NCBI RefSeq assembly: GCF_016801985.1
Contig: NZ_JAEVLS010000009.1
Span: 1 to 64,000 of the forward strand
From: Steroidobacter gossypii
Lineage (GTDB): Bacteria > Pseudomonadota > Gammaproteobacteria > Steroidobacterales > Steroidobacteraceae
Reading direction: 5' to 3'
DNA: 64,000 nucleotides
Shown: piece after piece, positions 8,902 to 17,038 of the stretch
How positions within the stretch are numbered: position 1 is the stretch's first letter
Layout of the letters: each line of letters begins with the position of its first letter
Position numbers and translations under genes: made by a program
Notes under the pieces: model-generated
What the model was told of the DNA's origin: nothing
The model's database searches: none
The model's input: only the letters and a program-made list of their open reading frames with translations

Positions 8902-9166
8902 CGGGGAAGAATTCGCGCTTACACTCCGGCGCACCCGCCTGCTGATACACGCGATCCTCATCACCCGCAGCAAGTTCTTCGCAAGCTCAGGCACTGGCGA
9001 AGCAGCGAACGACGACATCACCGAAGCGATCTTCGTCGCCGACGGCCTCCGCGACGCCGCCCAGCAATGTCACGAAGGGCAGGCGGCCCTCCACGAACGA
9101 CTAATCGGTGGCGCAGAAGCCATCGAGCGGTTGTGTAGCTCACCGCTCCGCAAGAGGTAACAACTC

Positions 9167-9466
9167 ATGGCGGAGAAGGAAACATACGAAGCACTTCCCG
9201 CCGGCCGCTCTCTCGAAGAACTCATCGAAGCGGAGCGCGCCAACCTCATGCAGGTTCAAGGGATGGCCAGGGTTCTGTACGACGTCTTGCTCTACTCCGA
9301 CGACGATGACGGAACGATGCACGCCGACGTGGCCCACGTCATCGCGAGGTTGATTGCGGAGACGGTCGATGCGCTGGAGAAGATCGTAAGGCGCTTCAAG
9401 GCCGGCGAGTTCGGCCCGCCGCCCAACGAGCCAGCGGACGACGCTGACTCCGGACGTTCGACGTAG
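9167..9466 (+). CDS. Unknown 99-residue acidic protein
   Basis: A short, mostly helical, acidic protein with a DDDDG stretch in the middle and a proline-rich tail. The family is not recognised. It begins six bases after the end of the split gene and stops 17 bases before the XRE gene, so the three form one operon in the island. Such small proteins preceding an XRE regulator are common in mobilizable elements; no function can be given. Confidence 0.65.
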   Translation: MAEKETYEALPAGRSLEELIEAERANLMQVQGMARVLYDVLLYSDDDDGTMHADVAHVIARLIAETVDALEKIVRRFKAGEFGPPPNEPADDADSGRST

Positions 9467-9483
9467 AAGGGCAGGGCGCGCAC

Positions 9484-9918
9484 GTGAGCGACATGCAACC
9501 CGCCTCACCGAAGTCGCCGCAGATAAAAAAAGAAAGTCGAGCGTACTTCGCTGCGCTCGGAAAGCGCGTCACGCAACTGCGCAAGTCACGAGGTATGACG
9601 CAAGCGGAGCTCGCTCGCGCGCTCGGTGTTTCTCAGCAGGCGGTGTTTGCTTACGAAATCGGGGACAGGCGAATTTCCGTCCTCATTCTCGAACGGCTCG
9701 CGAGGCTGTTCCGCCTCAACATCGACCAGTTCCTCGGCTTCGCTCCAGAGCAGCCGGTCAGGAAGCGCCGGCTTTCGCCGAGAGCGATGCGACACGCCGA
9801 GCGCCTGCAGGCGCTATCTAAAACGCAGCAGCGCTTCGTCGTCCGGATCCTCGACGTGCTCGAGGAGCACAATAAGAACAGCGGTAAGGCCGGCGCTGCG
9901 CCGCAGGCGCGGCACTAA
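9484..9918 (+). CDS. XRE-family transcriptional regulator
   Basis: 144 residues starting at GTG 9484. The N-terminal third is a clear Cro/C1-type helix-turn-helix (GKRVTQLRKSRGMTQAELAR followed by LGVSQQAVFAYEIGDRRI). The C-terminal half (RAMRHAERLQALSKTQQRFV) is a short helical dimerisation tail. It is the last gene of the operon broken by IS66, so polar effects of the insertion on its expression are likely (inference). The target operator is unknown. Confidence 0.85.
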   Translation: MSDMQPASPKSPQIKKESRAYFAALGKRVTQLRKSRGMTQAELARALGVSQQAVFAYEIGDRRISVLILERLARLFRLNIDQFLGFAPEQPVRKRRLSPRAMRHAERLQALSKTQQRFVVRILDVLEEHNKNSGKAGAAPQARH

Positions 9919-10330
9919 CCAAAGCTGATCTGGTGGGGTCGAAGTTTGCGCAGATCGCGCGGAAACGCCAAACACCCCGCCCGCACCCCAAGCAGAATCC
10001 CGCCGGAACCCCGGCTTCAACGCGCGAAAAATCTTGAATGTTTTGAATGGTCGGGGTGACTCGATTTGTCGTGTACCTGCGGTCCCGCTCGATGCCCGGC
10101 TCAAATAGCGGGGCGACTTCCCGACGGCCTGCTTTGGTAGGGCGCCTGATGAAGGAGTTATTTTGAGTTTGGCGGGGAATCAGCGGTTGCGCTCTCTCAT
10201 TTTCCGGATAAGCGATCGCAGACTCCGCGTAATTACTACCACAGTCCGTGAATTTTCCGGAGCCGTTCGCCCCATGGCATCCATCAGAACACGTGGCAGT
10301 CGGGGGACTCGACTGCGCTTGTAATGGGAG
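9919..10330. other. Intergenic stretch between convergent genes
   Basis: It holds no convincing gene, repeat or RNA. It lies between the end of the plus-strand XRE operon and the 3' end of the minus-strand HD-ATPase gene. No strong hairpin with a T tract was noticed. Confidence 0.4.
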
Positions 10331-12958
10331 TTAGCTTGTGCGGGTGTATACATACGCCTCCCTGATAATGGGTTTCCCAGACACATGCGCGATTATCGTA
10401 TCCACCTTCTCAGCCAAATTATATTTTCCCCAAGCGGAGAGTAGGCGGCACTCCAACATCTCTTTGTAATTTGGAGCGGGCACACTTGGACCTAGAGCCT
10501 TGGGTAGATTGTTCTCCAACGATGGAAAGAACCAAAGATCTCCCTGAAACTCTGGGATAACGCCACCAAAGCCGCGGTAGAGCCATTCTGGTGGGTCCCA
10601 AGCCATCGCGTGAAGCTCCCCAAACACCGCAACAACTTTGTCTCGGTTTCTCGCGAGCGCCTCGCACTGGCCAAAGTCTATCGGCTCCCGGTTCGCGACC
10701 AATATGACTGGCAGATCCAAATCGGGACAAACTGCATGCAGTAGTCTTAGTCGGTCGGTATCAAGTCTGGGAGATACCTGCAGCGTTGACTTGGCCCATG
10801 CCTTCCACGCTGTCGGACTAGCAAGGGTAACAGCCTCCTGCCGACGCAAGTCTAGAGGCCGCTGTGCGAGGGCGATTCCCGTGAATCTCTCCAGCTTGCC
10901 GCAACGCACGCCCCCGTATACCAGGGTCGCCTCGCCATGATGCGTGGCGAGACCCAGCCGACCGACGCAGGAGCCGTCCGGCTCGATAAGCGGAACTAAA
11001 GGAGTGCTTGCATGTATAAATAGACGCTGAAGAAGATTCGGGTCTTGGAGGGCGAGCCAATCCTGGGCGGTGACGGCACGTTGCTTCCTCGACCCACTGC
11101 GAACCTCAATGGTTACGTCGCTTGCCGGACAGAGCCACGCTACGAGCCGCGCCCAATGTGCAGCGGCGACATCACTATCCAGGTTGTGTTCGGTCATCTG
11201 CCATGGTTTTCCCCGCCTTTCTTCCCGCTCTGCTAGTAGTGCACGTCTTTGCTCGGGCTGCAAGCTAGGCGAGAACGCTAAATTGATGGTCAGATCTTGC
11301 TCAAACTGCTTTGTTCTCGAATGAAGCTGCTCCATTAGCTTTCTGCAAACATCAGTACGCATGCGGACCGAAATCTGCGTGCCAGGACGAGATAGGCGCT
11401 CAAGTGCAAGCGGCTCCCGTAACGTTGGTCGTCCGCGCACCCCAGAATGGAATGAGAGAGCCAAATGGTCTGATGTGTCCGATTCATGACGGGACTGGCG
11501 TCGAGTGCTGACCGTCACGCAATCGCCGAGCATAAAGACCGAGAAAAATCCTATTCCAAACTGACCCGCTGCATCGAACTTGAGAGACGCAAGCCCTGGC
11601 CACTCGTCTCGGAGCCGATCGCTCTTCCAAAGCGACTGGCCAAAATCCAAAAGAACAGTTGTAAGTACAGTCCGACTCATTCCGATGCCCGTATCAGTCA
11701 CCTTGAGCCAAAACGATTCTGAGTCACAGGGATCCACAGAGACTATTACTTGGCCTTCACACTCCCCTAGTCCTCCCAGGGCTCGAAGGGCGCGGACAGC
11801 ATCAATCGCGTTCTGAAGAAGTTCACGCAGTGCCATGGCAGGGTCTTCACCATAAAGCTTCGACCCTCCTAGCATCTCGATCACTCGTGGCACATCGTCG
11901 ATACGTGCGGCGACGCCAACCGGTTGCCACCCAGCCGCCGGAACATGCCTCGCAAACGTCTCTGGACTTTGGACACCCTGCACCCCCGACACCGCGAATA
12001 CAGCTCGACGTTCGTCCTGCATCAGTGCGCGGGCTGACCGGAGTTCGGCGTCAATCATCTTGGCACTGTCAAATGCCAACCACCACGCTTCGCGATCATC
12101 TATCGAGAAGGGACTTCCGCTAAGATTCAGTTCTCCCTCAGGAGTACTCACCGGCTGTCCTAACTTCGCCTGAAACTTCCAGTGATTTTGAGAAATCCCG
12201 TCGGGGCTGCGAAGAGCGAACAGAAACCACGGAGCCCGCTGCTCGTCAATATGTGCCGCGTCAGCCGTCCTAAGCAGAAACGCGACTTTCATCGCATCCA
12301 CTTGCCATTCCGTAGGCAGAGAGGCAGGTGAAGTAACTATTCGGTCGCAGAACGTATTTGCAACGCGGTGTGGTGACCAATGATGGCTTGACGCAATTTG
12401 TCCTATGAGATCGCCGTAATGCTGACGAAGCTCGAAGTTCTCCAGCAAGAAGAGGGGATGATCTGTCCCTGGCGCGCGCCATTCGATGTGGGGCAGCCTG
12501 TGCGCTTGCTCCGCATGCAGATGGCGTAACGTCTGAAACAACGCTGACTTTTCGCCTTCCGACCCAGGGATGGGCTCCAATCCGTCGTAGCGCTGCGCGA
12601 TTAGGTCTCTCCAATAAAGGGACTCTTTGATCTGCGCCAAGCCACCGGGGTAGGCCGCAAGAACATGAGCCGCATCGTGAAGCAGGAACGCGCCGCCGAG
12701 CACAAAGGCTTCCGCAGGGTTGATAGGATAGTCGCCACCGGCAATCTGGTCGGCGACACGCCATAGTGCGTCGAGGTGAGTGATGTCATGAACTGTTAGC
12801 CCAGGAAGTTCGGCCCCCAAAGTCGCCACCAGCCCCGCGACACGTTCGCGGAACCCTTTGAAGTGAGTCCGAAGATATGTTCTCGCCTCCTCATTGGGCC
12901 CTGAGGATGGGCCGAGTGTGCGAACCCAGAGAGGGCCTAGCTCGTAGTTTGTTGTCAT
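10331..12958 (-). CDS. HD-domain plus GHKL (HSP90-like) ATPase protein
   Basis: 875 residues from ATG 12958, chosen over 12970 because GAGGAG lies five bases upstream of it. N-terminus: an HD-like metal region with VHDITHLDAL (about 56-65), FLLHDAAH (about 92-97) and a late LLRTADAAHID. Middle: a GHKL ATPase with ELLQNAID (Glu 379, Asn 383), DTGIGM (Asp 422) and GQFGIGFFSVF (about 465-475), as in HSP90 and MutL. The C-terminal 350 residues are unassigned. HD plus HSP90-like proteins of this size occur in defence islands; the role here is inferred from context. It is monocistronic, with an IS3 element inserted less than 200 bp upstream. Confidence 0.75.
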   Translation of the reverse strand: MTTNYELGPLWVRTLGPSSGPNEEARTYLRTHFKGFRERVAGLVATLGAELPGLTVHDITHLDALWRVADQIAGGDYPINPAEAFVLGGAFLLHDAAHVLAAYPGGLAQIKESLYWRDLIAQRYDGLEPIPGSEGEKSALFQTLRHLHAEQAHRLPHIEWRAPGTDHPLFLLENFELRQHYGDLIGQIASSHHWSPHRVANTFCDRIVTSPASLPTEWQVDAMKVAFLLRTADAAHIDEQRAPWFLFALRSPDGISQNHWKFQAKLGQPVSTPEGELNLSGSPFSIDDREAWWLAFDSAKMIDAELRSARALMQDERRAVFAVSGVQGVQSPETFARHVPAAGWQPVGVAARIDDVPRVIEMLGGSKLYGEDPAMALRELLQNAIDAVRALRALGGLGECEGQVIVSVDPCDSESFWLKVTDTGIGMSRTVLTTVLLDFGQSLWKSDRLRDEWPGLASLKFDAAGQFGIGFFSVFMLGDCVTVSTRRQSRHESDTSDHLALSFHSGVRGRPTLREPLALERLSRPGTQISVRMRTDVCRKLMEQLHSRTKQFEQDLTINLAFSPSLQPEQRRALLAEREERRGKPWQMTEHNLDSDVAAAHWARLVAWLCPASDVTIEVRSGSRKQRAVTAQDWLALQDPNLLQRLFIHASTPLVPLIEPDGSCVGRLGLATHHGEATLVYGGVRCGKLERFTGIALAQRPLDLRRQEAVTLASPTAWKAWAKSTLQVSPRLDTDRLRLLHAVCPDLDLPVILVANREPIDFGQCEALARNRDKVVAVFGELHAMAWDPPEWLYRGFGGVIPEFQGDLWFFPSLENNLPKALGPSVPAPNYKEMLECRLLSAWGKYNLAEKVDTIIAHVSGKPIIREAYVYTRTS

Positions 12959-13192
12959 GCCGCTCCTCATCTCCGAATAGCGATCATCTTGGTGTTCTCA
13001 AGGAGTAGCTTAGTGATCTTGCCCGTGATTTAGAACATTCATAGCGTCCCAGTTCTCGAAAGTGTGGTCTGATCTCGGCTTGTCATCGCGGCCAAGCGTC
13101 TCGTCGGCGGCGCGGAATCCGTCATCGCTATGCAGTGATCCTCCCCCGATTTCGTGGACACCCCAAGAAGGTGGACAATACGAGGTCGGAGG

Positions 13193-13498
13193 ATGGAAGT
13201 GTCAGAGAAGCAGACGAGAAGGCAGTACAGCGACGAGTACAAGTCCGAGGCGGTGCGCTTGGTCCGAGAGTCCGGCAAGCCGCTGTCGCAGGTCGCGCGT
13301 GAGCTGGGAATCAACGACAACATGCTGCATCGTTGGTCGCGGGAAGAGCGTGATGCGCAGGCAGCGGGTAAATCGCGGAGTGAGGTCAAGACCGATCAGG
13401 AGGAGCTGGCTCGATTGCGTCGAGAGCTGGCGCGGGTGACCGCGGAACGCGATTTTTTAAAGCGAGCGGCGGCGTTCTTCGCGAAGGACGTGAAATGA
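13193..13498 (+). CDS. IS3 transposase OrfA (helix-turn-helix)
   Basis: 101 residues from ATG 13193, preceded by GGAGG. It has a helix-turn-helix (EAVRLVRESGKPLSQVAREL) and a C-terminal leucine-zipper-like coiled coil (ELARLRRELARVTAERDFLK). A canonical -1 slippery heptamer T-TTT-TTA lies in frame at 13453-13459. From there the -1 frame is open into OrfB, so an OrfAB fusion transposase is expected. The stop overlaps the OrfB start as ATGA. Confidence 0.9.
   Translation: MEVSEKQTRRQYSDEYKSEAVRLVRESGKPLSQVARELGINDNMLHRWSREERDAQAAGKSRSEVKTDQEELARLRRELARVTAERDFLKRAAAFFAKDVK
13453..13459 (+). promoter_or_regulatory. Programmed -1 frameshift heptamer in IS3
   Basis: T-TTT-TTA in the zero frame of OrfA (GAT TTT TTA AAG), followed by an open -1 frame into OrfB. 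This is one of the standard slippery sites used by IS3 elements to make the OrfAB transposase. Confidence 0.65.
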
Positions 13499-14358
13499 AG
13501 TTCCGTGCCATCCGGGACAGCATTGGCCGCTTCACCGTGAGCTTGATGTGCGCAGCGCTGGGTGTATCGACATCGGGCTATTACGCTTGGCGGGATCGGC
13601 GGCCGAGCCCACGGACGCAGGCCAATGTTCGACTGCTGAATCAAATTCGCGAGGCGCACCAGCGTTCGCGCTGCACGTATGGCAGCCCGCGGATTACACA
13701 CGAGTTGCGGGCCCAAGGCCATCGAGTCGGTGAGAACCGGGTCGCTGAGCTGATGAGAACGGCACAGATACGCGCCAGGAGCGCTCGCAAGTGGAAAGCC
13801 ACGACGCAGTCAGCTCACCGCTTGCCAGTGGCCGAGAATACGCTGGGTCGAGCCTTCAGCGTCGCTCAGCCGAACCGCGTGTGGGCTGGAGACATCAGCT
13901 ACGTGTGGACGGCGCAAGGCTGGTTGTATCTGGCCGTGGTGCTCGATCTGTACTCGCGAGCCGTGATCGGCTGGGCGATGGGCGAACGGCTAACGGCAGA
14001 GTTGGCGACACAGGCACTGACGATGGCCCTGTGGCGGCGCAAGCCGCATCGCGGCCTGCTGCATCACTCTGACCGTGGAATCCAATATGCGGCTGGAGAT
14101 TATCAGCGGCTGCTGGCCACGCACGGCATCGACTGCTCGATGAGCCGCAAGGGCAACTGCTGGGACAATGCGGTGGTCGAAAGCTTCTTTCACACGCTGA
14201 AAGTTGAACTCGTGCATCATCGTCGCTATCTCACGCGCGATGAAGCACGCCAGGACATCTTCGAATGGATCGAGGTGTTCTACAATCGGCAACGTCGTCA
14301 CTCTACACTCGGCTACCGTTCACCGGCCGAGTTCGAGGCGACGGGCAAAGTCGCTTAG
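13495..14358 (+). CDS. IS3 transposase OrfB (DDE integrase domain)
   Basis: 287 residues with the rve integrase fold. The catalytic signatures are visible: WAGDISYVWT (first Asp), LLHHSDRGIQYA (second Asp) and MSRKGNCWDNAVVESFF (Glu). The HTH_21-like N-terminal region (QIREAHQRSRCTYGSPRI) precedes it. It is intact and in the -1 frame relative to OrfA. The product is most likely made both as OrfB and as the frameshifted OrfAB transposase. Confidence 0.92.
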   Translation: MKFRAIRDSIGRFTVSLMCAALGVSTSGYYAWRDRRPSPRTQANVRLLNQIREAHQRSRCTYGSPRITHELRAQGHRVGENRVAELMRTAQIRARSARKWKATTQSAHRLPVAENTLGRAFSVAQPNRVWAGDISYVWTAQGWLYLAVVLDLYSRAVIGWAMGERLTAELATQALTMALWRRKPHRGLLHHSDRGIQYAAGDYQRLLATHGIDCSMSRKGNCWDNAVVESFFHTLKVELVHHRRYLTRDEARQDIFEWIEVFYNRQRRHSTLGYRSPAEFEATGKVA

Positions 14359-14391
14359 CGATGTGTCCGCGATCTCGGGGGAAGATCACAG

Positions 14392-14712
14392 CCTATCTTC
14401 AAGGGTGGCATCGAGTAATGAGGAGACCCTGACACTCCTTATCCCCTCTGGAACGTAGCTTGGTGCCGATCCCTCGTGCTTGGGCTCGCTTGATGGGGCC
14501 ATCCGTGCGATAGCCATTCCGGCTCTCGACATGCTGGGATCTCCCTCGATTGATCGTCTCGGCTTCACTGAGGAGGCAATGGTGACGGCTGTCAGAGGTC
14601 GGTAAGCATACCGATCCGTCCATCCATACGTCCGGGTTTGGCTTGCAAAAAGGGAGAAACGCCGAATTTTCCACAAAACGCAGGATAGGCCTGCGGCGGC
14701 TCTTGTTGAACA
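14392..14712. other. Leader region of the second mobilization module
   Basis: No gene is supported between the IS3 right end and the second mobC. The right part carries the hairpin shared with copy 1. Being upstream of mobC, it is a plausible place for an oriT, but no nic site can be named from sequence alone. Confidence 0.35.
14680..14694 (+). promoter_or_regulatory. Conserved GCAGG-N5-CCTGC hairpin upstream of mobC copy 2
   Basis: The arms GCAGG 14680-14684 and CCTGC 14690-14694 are 27 bp before ATG 14722, the same geometry as copy 1. Flanking bases GGCCTGCGGC and a following CTTTTGTT/CTCTTGTT are also shared. Confidence 0.5.
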
Positions 14713-14721
14713 ATGTGGTTC

Positions 14722-15267
14722 ATGGGCACCACACAATTCATCGCCGCACGCTTCTCGCCGGAGACGAAAGCTCGGTTTCGCAATCTCGCGGAACGGCGGC
14801 AGATGTCCGAGTCGGCGTTACTGAAGGTGCTCGTTGATTCGGCCGTGCGTGGCGTTGGCGAGGTCGATGCCGACGTTCTGGAGCCCCCGGGGCGTCGATT
14901 GCGAGGTGCGCGCACCTCCGTCCGGCTGCATCCGGACGACAAGCTATTGCTGCGCGAGCGGGCGGCGTCTCGGCAGATGGCGGTAGCGACGTATATATCG
15001 GTTCTTGTACGTGCCCACTTGCGAAACCTTGCTCCGCTGCCCAAGGCCGAGTTGATGGCGCTTAAACAGTCGGTTGCCGAAGTCAGTGCGATTGGCCGCA
15101 ACCTCAACCAGCTGACGCGACTGGCTCATCAGGGGGCGGGCGGACCCACCCGTGGGGATCTGCTCGCGATCCTCAAGGTCTGCGAGGCGCTGCGCGATCA
15201 CACAAAGGATTTGATGAAAGCCAACGCGCGCTCATGGACGAGAGGGGATGAGAATGTTTCGCCTTGA
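14722..15267 (+). CDS. MobC-like relaxosome accessory protein, copy 2
   Basis: About 181 residues from ATG 14722 (MGTTQFIAARFSPETKARF). It is colinear with the protein at 366-917 and shares most residues, including the C-terminal GRNLNQLTRLAH MobC motif. The same 20-bp overlap with the following relaxase is kept. The divergence shows that the two modules are not a recent duplication but were probably brought together as separate elements. Confidence 0.8.
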   Translation: MGTTQFIAARFSPETKARFRNLAERRQMSESALLKVLVDSAVRGVGEVDADVLEPPGRRLRGARTSVRLHPDDKLLLRERAASRQMAVATYISVLVRAHLRNLAPLPKAELMALKQSVAEVSAIGRNLNQLTRLAHQGAGGPTRGDLLAILKVCEALRDHTKDLMKANARSWTRGDENVSP

Positions 15268-16240
15268 TCGCGACGAGCCGCTTTTTGAGATCGCGAGCTA
15301 CGGACGGGCAGGCCCGGGCCGCCGGCTGTCGCTGGGTCTCATGGAGCAGATCCGTCGAACGGTAACGCGCACGCCCGAAGTGATGGTCAAGGTGTCGGGC
15401 GGCAGCGGCTCGAGCTCGAGCCGCGGCGTGGCTGCCCACTTCAACTACATCAGCCGGAAGGGTGATCTGGACATCGAGACCGACGACGGCGAGCGGTTGA
15501 TCGGCAAGGAGGCAGGTCAGCAACTCATCAGGGATTGGAACTTGGATCTGGACGAGGATCGTCAGCGTCCCGATTTGTTCGCGGTCAATCGGCGAGCCCC
15601 GCCCAAGCTCGTGCATAGGATCATCTTCTCCATGCCGGCCGGCACACCGCCGCAGAAGGTGTTCGGGGCGGTCCGCGATTTCGCGCGCGAGGAATTCGGG
15701 AGCAAGCACCGATACGCGATGGTGCTGCACACGGACGAGCCGCATCCCCACGTGCATGTCGTGGTGAAGGCGGTCAGTGAGCAAGGCGTGCGGCTCAACA
15801 TTCGTAAGGAGACGCTGCGGCGTTGGCGGCAGGAGTTTGCCCGTCAACTTCGAGCGCGGGGCGTGGAAGCGAATGCCACAGACCGACGCGTTCGTGGTCA
15901 GAGTCGGGCGCCGAAGTTGGATTCCATCTTCAGAGCCGCGCAGAGAGGAGAGTCCTCGCACATGACCGCGCGTGTCCGCGACGTGGTGCGCGAACTGAAG
16001 GCCGGCTCCCTGGGTCGATCCGGTGCCGCCAGGCTGCAGCGAACCCGAATGGAGGTTGTGCGAGGGTGGCAGGCGGTGCGAGATCGTCTACTCGCCGAGG
16101 GTAAGCATCAGCTCGCCGATCAAGTGTCGAGATTCGTGAGTCAGATGCCGCCGCCGCGCACAGAGAAGCAATGGTTGGCGGCTGAACTGATTGAGCGAGC
16201 GCGTCCGTCCCGTACGAGGGACGATCCGTTTGTTCGCTAA
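15248..16240 (+). CDS. MOBP/VirD2-type relaxase, copy 2
   Basis: 330 residues, homologous end to end with the relaxase at 898-1896. The metal motif H-T-D-E-P-H-P-H-V-H is intact, as is the upstream AHFNYISRKG, which matches the HxxYxSR pattern of the catalytic region better than copy 1 does (AHFSYIGRRG). The function is DNA nicking at oriT for conjugative mobilization. Being next to the regulators, csrA and recombinase, this copy may be the one belonging to the resident element. Confidence 0.85.
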   Translation: MRMFRLDRDEPLFEIASYGRAGPGRRLSLGLMEQIRRTVTRTPEVMVKVSGGSGSSSSRGVAAHFNYISRKGDLDIETDDGERLIGKEAGQQLIRDWNLDLDEDRQRPDLFAVNRRAPPKLVHRIIFSMPAGTPPQKVFGAVRDFAREEFGSKHRYAMVLHTDEPHPHVHVVVKAVSEQGVRLNIRKETLRRWRQEFARQLRARGVEANATDRRVRGQSRAPKLDSIFRAAQRGESSHMTARVRDVVRELKAGSLGRSGAARLQRTRMEVVRGWQAVRDRLLAEGKHQLADQVSRFVSQMPPPRTEKQWLAAELIERARPSRTRDDPFVR

Positions 16241-16309
16241 CGCCTCCACGCGAGGTCGTAGCATGAAATCTGCGACGGTCGCTCGGGTCGTCCCTTACTC
16301 AGTTGGCCA

Positions 16310-16621
16310 TTATAGGTGTCGAGGGTCAACTCCGGCCTCTTCCAAGATACTGCGCCGAGTGGACACGGGGATCTTGGCGTAAGCGAGAATCCAGGCGGCC
16401 AAACCGTCATCCACGGCGTAAAAATACGCTGCAGGAATCTTTAGGGCTTTGGCCAATTGCTCAGCAACCGCAAACCCTGGCACGTGCACGTTGCGTTCGT
16501 ATTGGTTGATGCGCGCGCTCGCGACCGATTGGTCCAGGCCAGCATTGATACCCACTTGCGCTTGGCTCAGTCCCGTCCGCAGACGCGCTTCCTTCAGTCT
16601 CTTCCCCAGCACTGACGACAT
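16310..16621 (-). CDS. XRE-family regulator, paralogue A
   Basis: 103 residues. It has a Cro/C1 helix-turn-helix (KRLKEARLRTGLSQAQVG, then ARINQYERNVHVPG) and a C-terminal tail AYFYAVDDGLAAWILAYA. The start ATG at 16621 has GGAGG five bases upstream. It is clearly paralogous to the next gene at 16688-17011, with the same domain layout and the same tail. A CTAAG-N5-CTTAG palindrome lies 60 bp upstream, which suggests autoregulation or cross-regulation (inference). Confidence 0.85.
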   Translation of the reverse strand: MSSVLGKRLKEARLRTGLSQAQVGINAGLDQSVASARINQYERNVHVPGFAVAEQLAKALKIPAAYFYAVDDGLAAWILAYAKIPVSTRRSILEEAGVDPRHL

Positions 16622-16680
16622 CGAGCCTCCACTGTTTCGTGCGAGGCCACTAGGGTCTTGATTCGCAGGATCGTCGCCTA

Positions 16681-16695
16681 CTAAGACTTACTTAG
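16681..16695. promoter_or_regulatory. Operator-like palindrome CTAAG-ACTTA-CTTAG
   Basis: An exact copy of the 15-bp element found three more times at 17039-17118. It overlaps the stop of XRE paralogue B and sits upstream of paralogue A. It is a likely binding site for one or both XRE proteins (inference). Confidence 0.6.
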
Positions 16696-17011
16696 CAGGA
16701 GGGTGGGACTCCGCTTTCGCTTCGTGCAGGACGGCATCCCGAAGTGCCGGCCCGACGGTTGTATAAGCCAAGATCCAGGCCGCAAGCTGATCGCTTTCGG
16801 CATAGAAGTACGGCGCAGGTATGGACAAGCAGGACGCGATACGTTCGACCGTTCCCAATCCCGGTCGGTGCTTGCCACGTTCGTATTGATTGATCCGAGT
16901 GCTGGCTACCGAGGCGTCAATGCCGGCGCGCAAACCGAGCAACGCCTGACTGAGTCCGGCGCGCTGCCGGGCTTCGCGCAACCTCCTCGCAACGACTGAT
17001 TCCTCTCGCAT
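16688..17011 (-). CDS. XRE-family regulator, paralogue B
   Basis: 107 residues with the helix-turn-helix RLREARQRAGLSQALLGLRA followed by ASTRINQYERGKHRPG, and the tail APYFYAESDQLAAWILAY shared with paralogue A. It is divergent from the csrA operon. The intergenic stretch between its start and csrA holds three copies of CTAAG-N5-CTTAG, the nearest ending 28 bp before this start. It is a probable repressor of its own gene and of the mobile-element operon (inference). Confidence 0.85.
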   Translation of the reverse strand: MREESVVARRLREARQRAGLSQALLGLRAGIDASVASTRINQYERGKHRPGLGTVERIASCLSIPAPYFYAESDQLAAWILAYTTVGPALRDAVLHEAKAESHPPAK

Positions 17012-17038
17012 CCTTCCTGGCCAATCATCCTCTCGGTC

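Larger units (their letters stand above)
6463..8922 (+). mobile_element. IS66-family insertion sequence, complete with target duplication
   Basis: The terminal inverted repeats are GTAAGCGCTCGATCTTCC at 6463 and, on the other strand, GTAAGCGCGAATTCTTCC ending at 8922 (15 of 20 bases match). The flanking 8-bp direct repeat ACTCCGGC occurs at 6455-6462 and 8923-8930, the duplication length expected for IS66. Inside are tnpA, tnpB and tnpC in order. tnpC has an in-frame amber stop, so the copy may be inactive or dependent on trans-acting transposase. Confidence 0.95.
6342..9160 (+). pseudogene. Small unknown gene split by IS66 insertion
   Basis: The first part, 6342-6462, encodes MTRASREDMVVLSMG and on to ALLRR. 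The reading frame resumes exactly after the second copy of the 8-bp target duplication, at 8931, and runs to TAA 9158-9160 (ending SSPLRKR). Removing IS66 and one ACTCCGGC copy restores an uninterrupted protein of about 117 residues. It is the first gene of an apparent operon with the 99-residue gene (9167) and the XRE gene (9484). The product is soluble and of unknown family. ATG 6342 has GAGGT eight bases upstream. Confidence 0.75.
13136..14388 (+). mobile_element. IS3-family insertion sequence, complete with target duplication
   Basis: The inverted ends begin TGATCCTCCCCCGA at 13136 and, on the other strand, TGATCTTCCCCCGA from 14388 (about 21 of 25 bases match, ending GGACA). The flanks carry the 3-bp duplication CAG at 13133-13135 and 14389-14391. 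The length of about 1253 bp and the two overlapping frames fit IS3. Both frames are intact, so the copy could be active. Confidence 0.95.
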
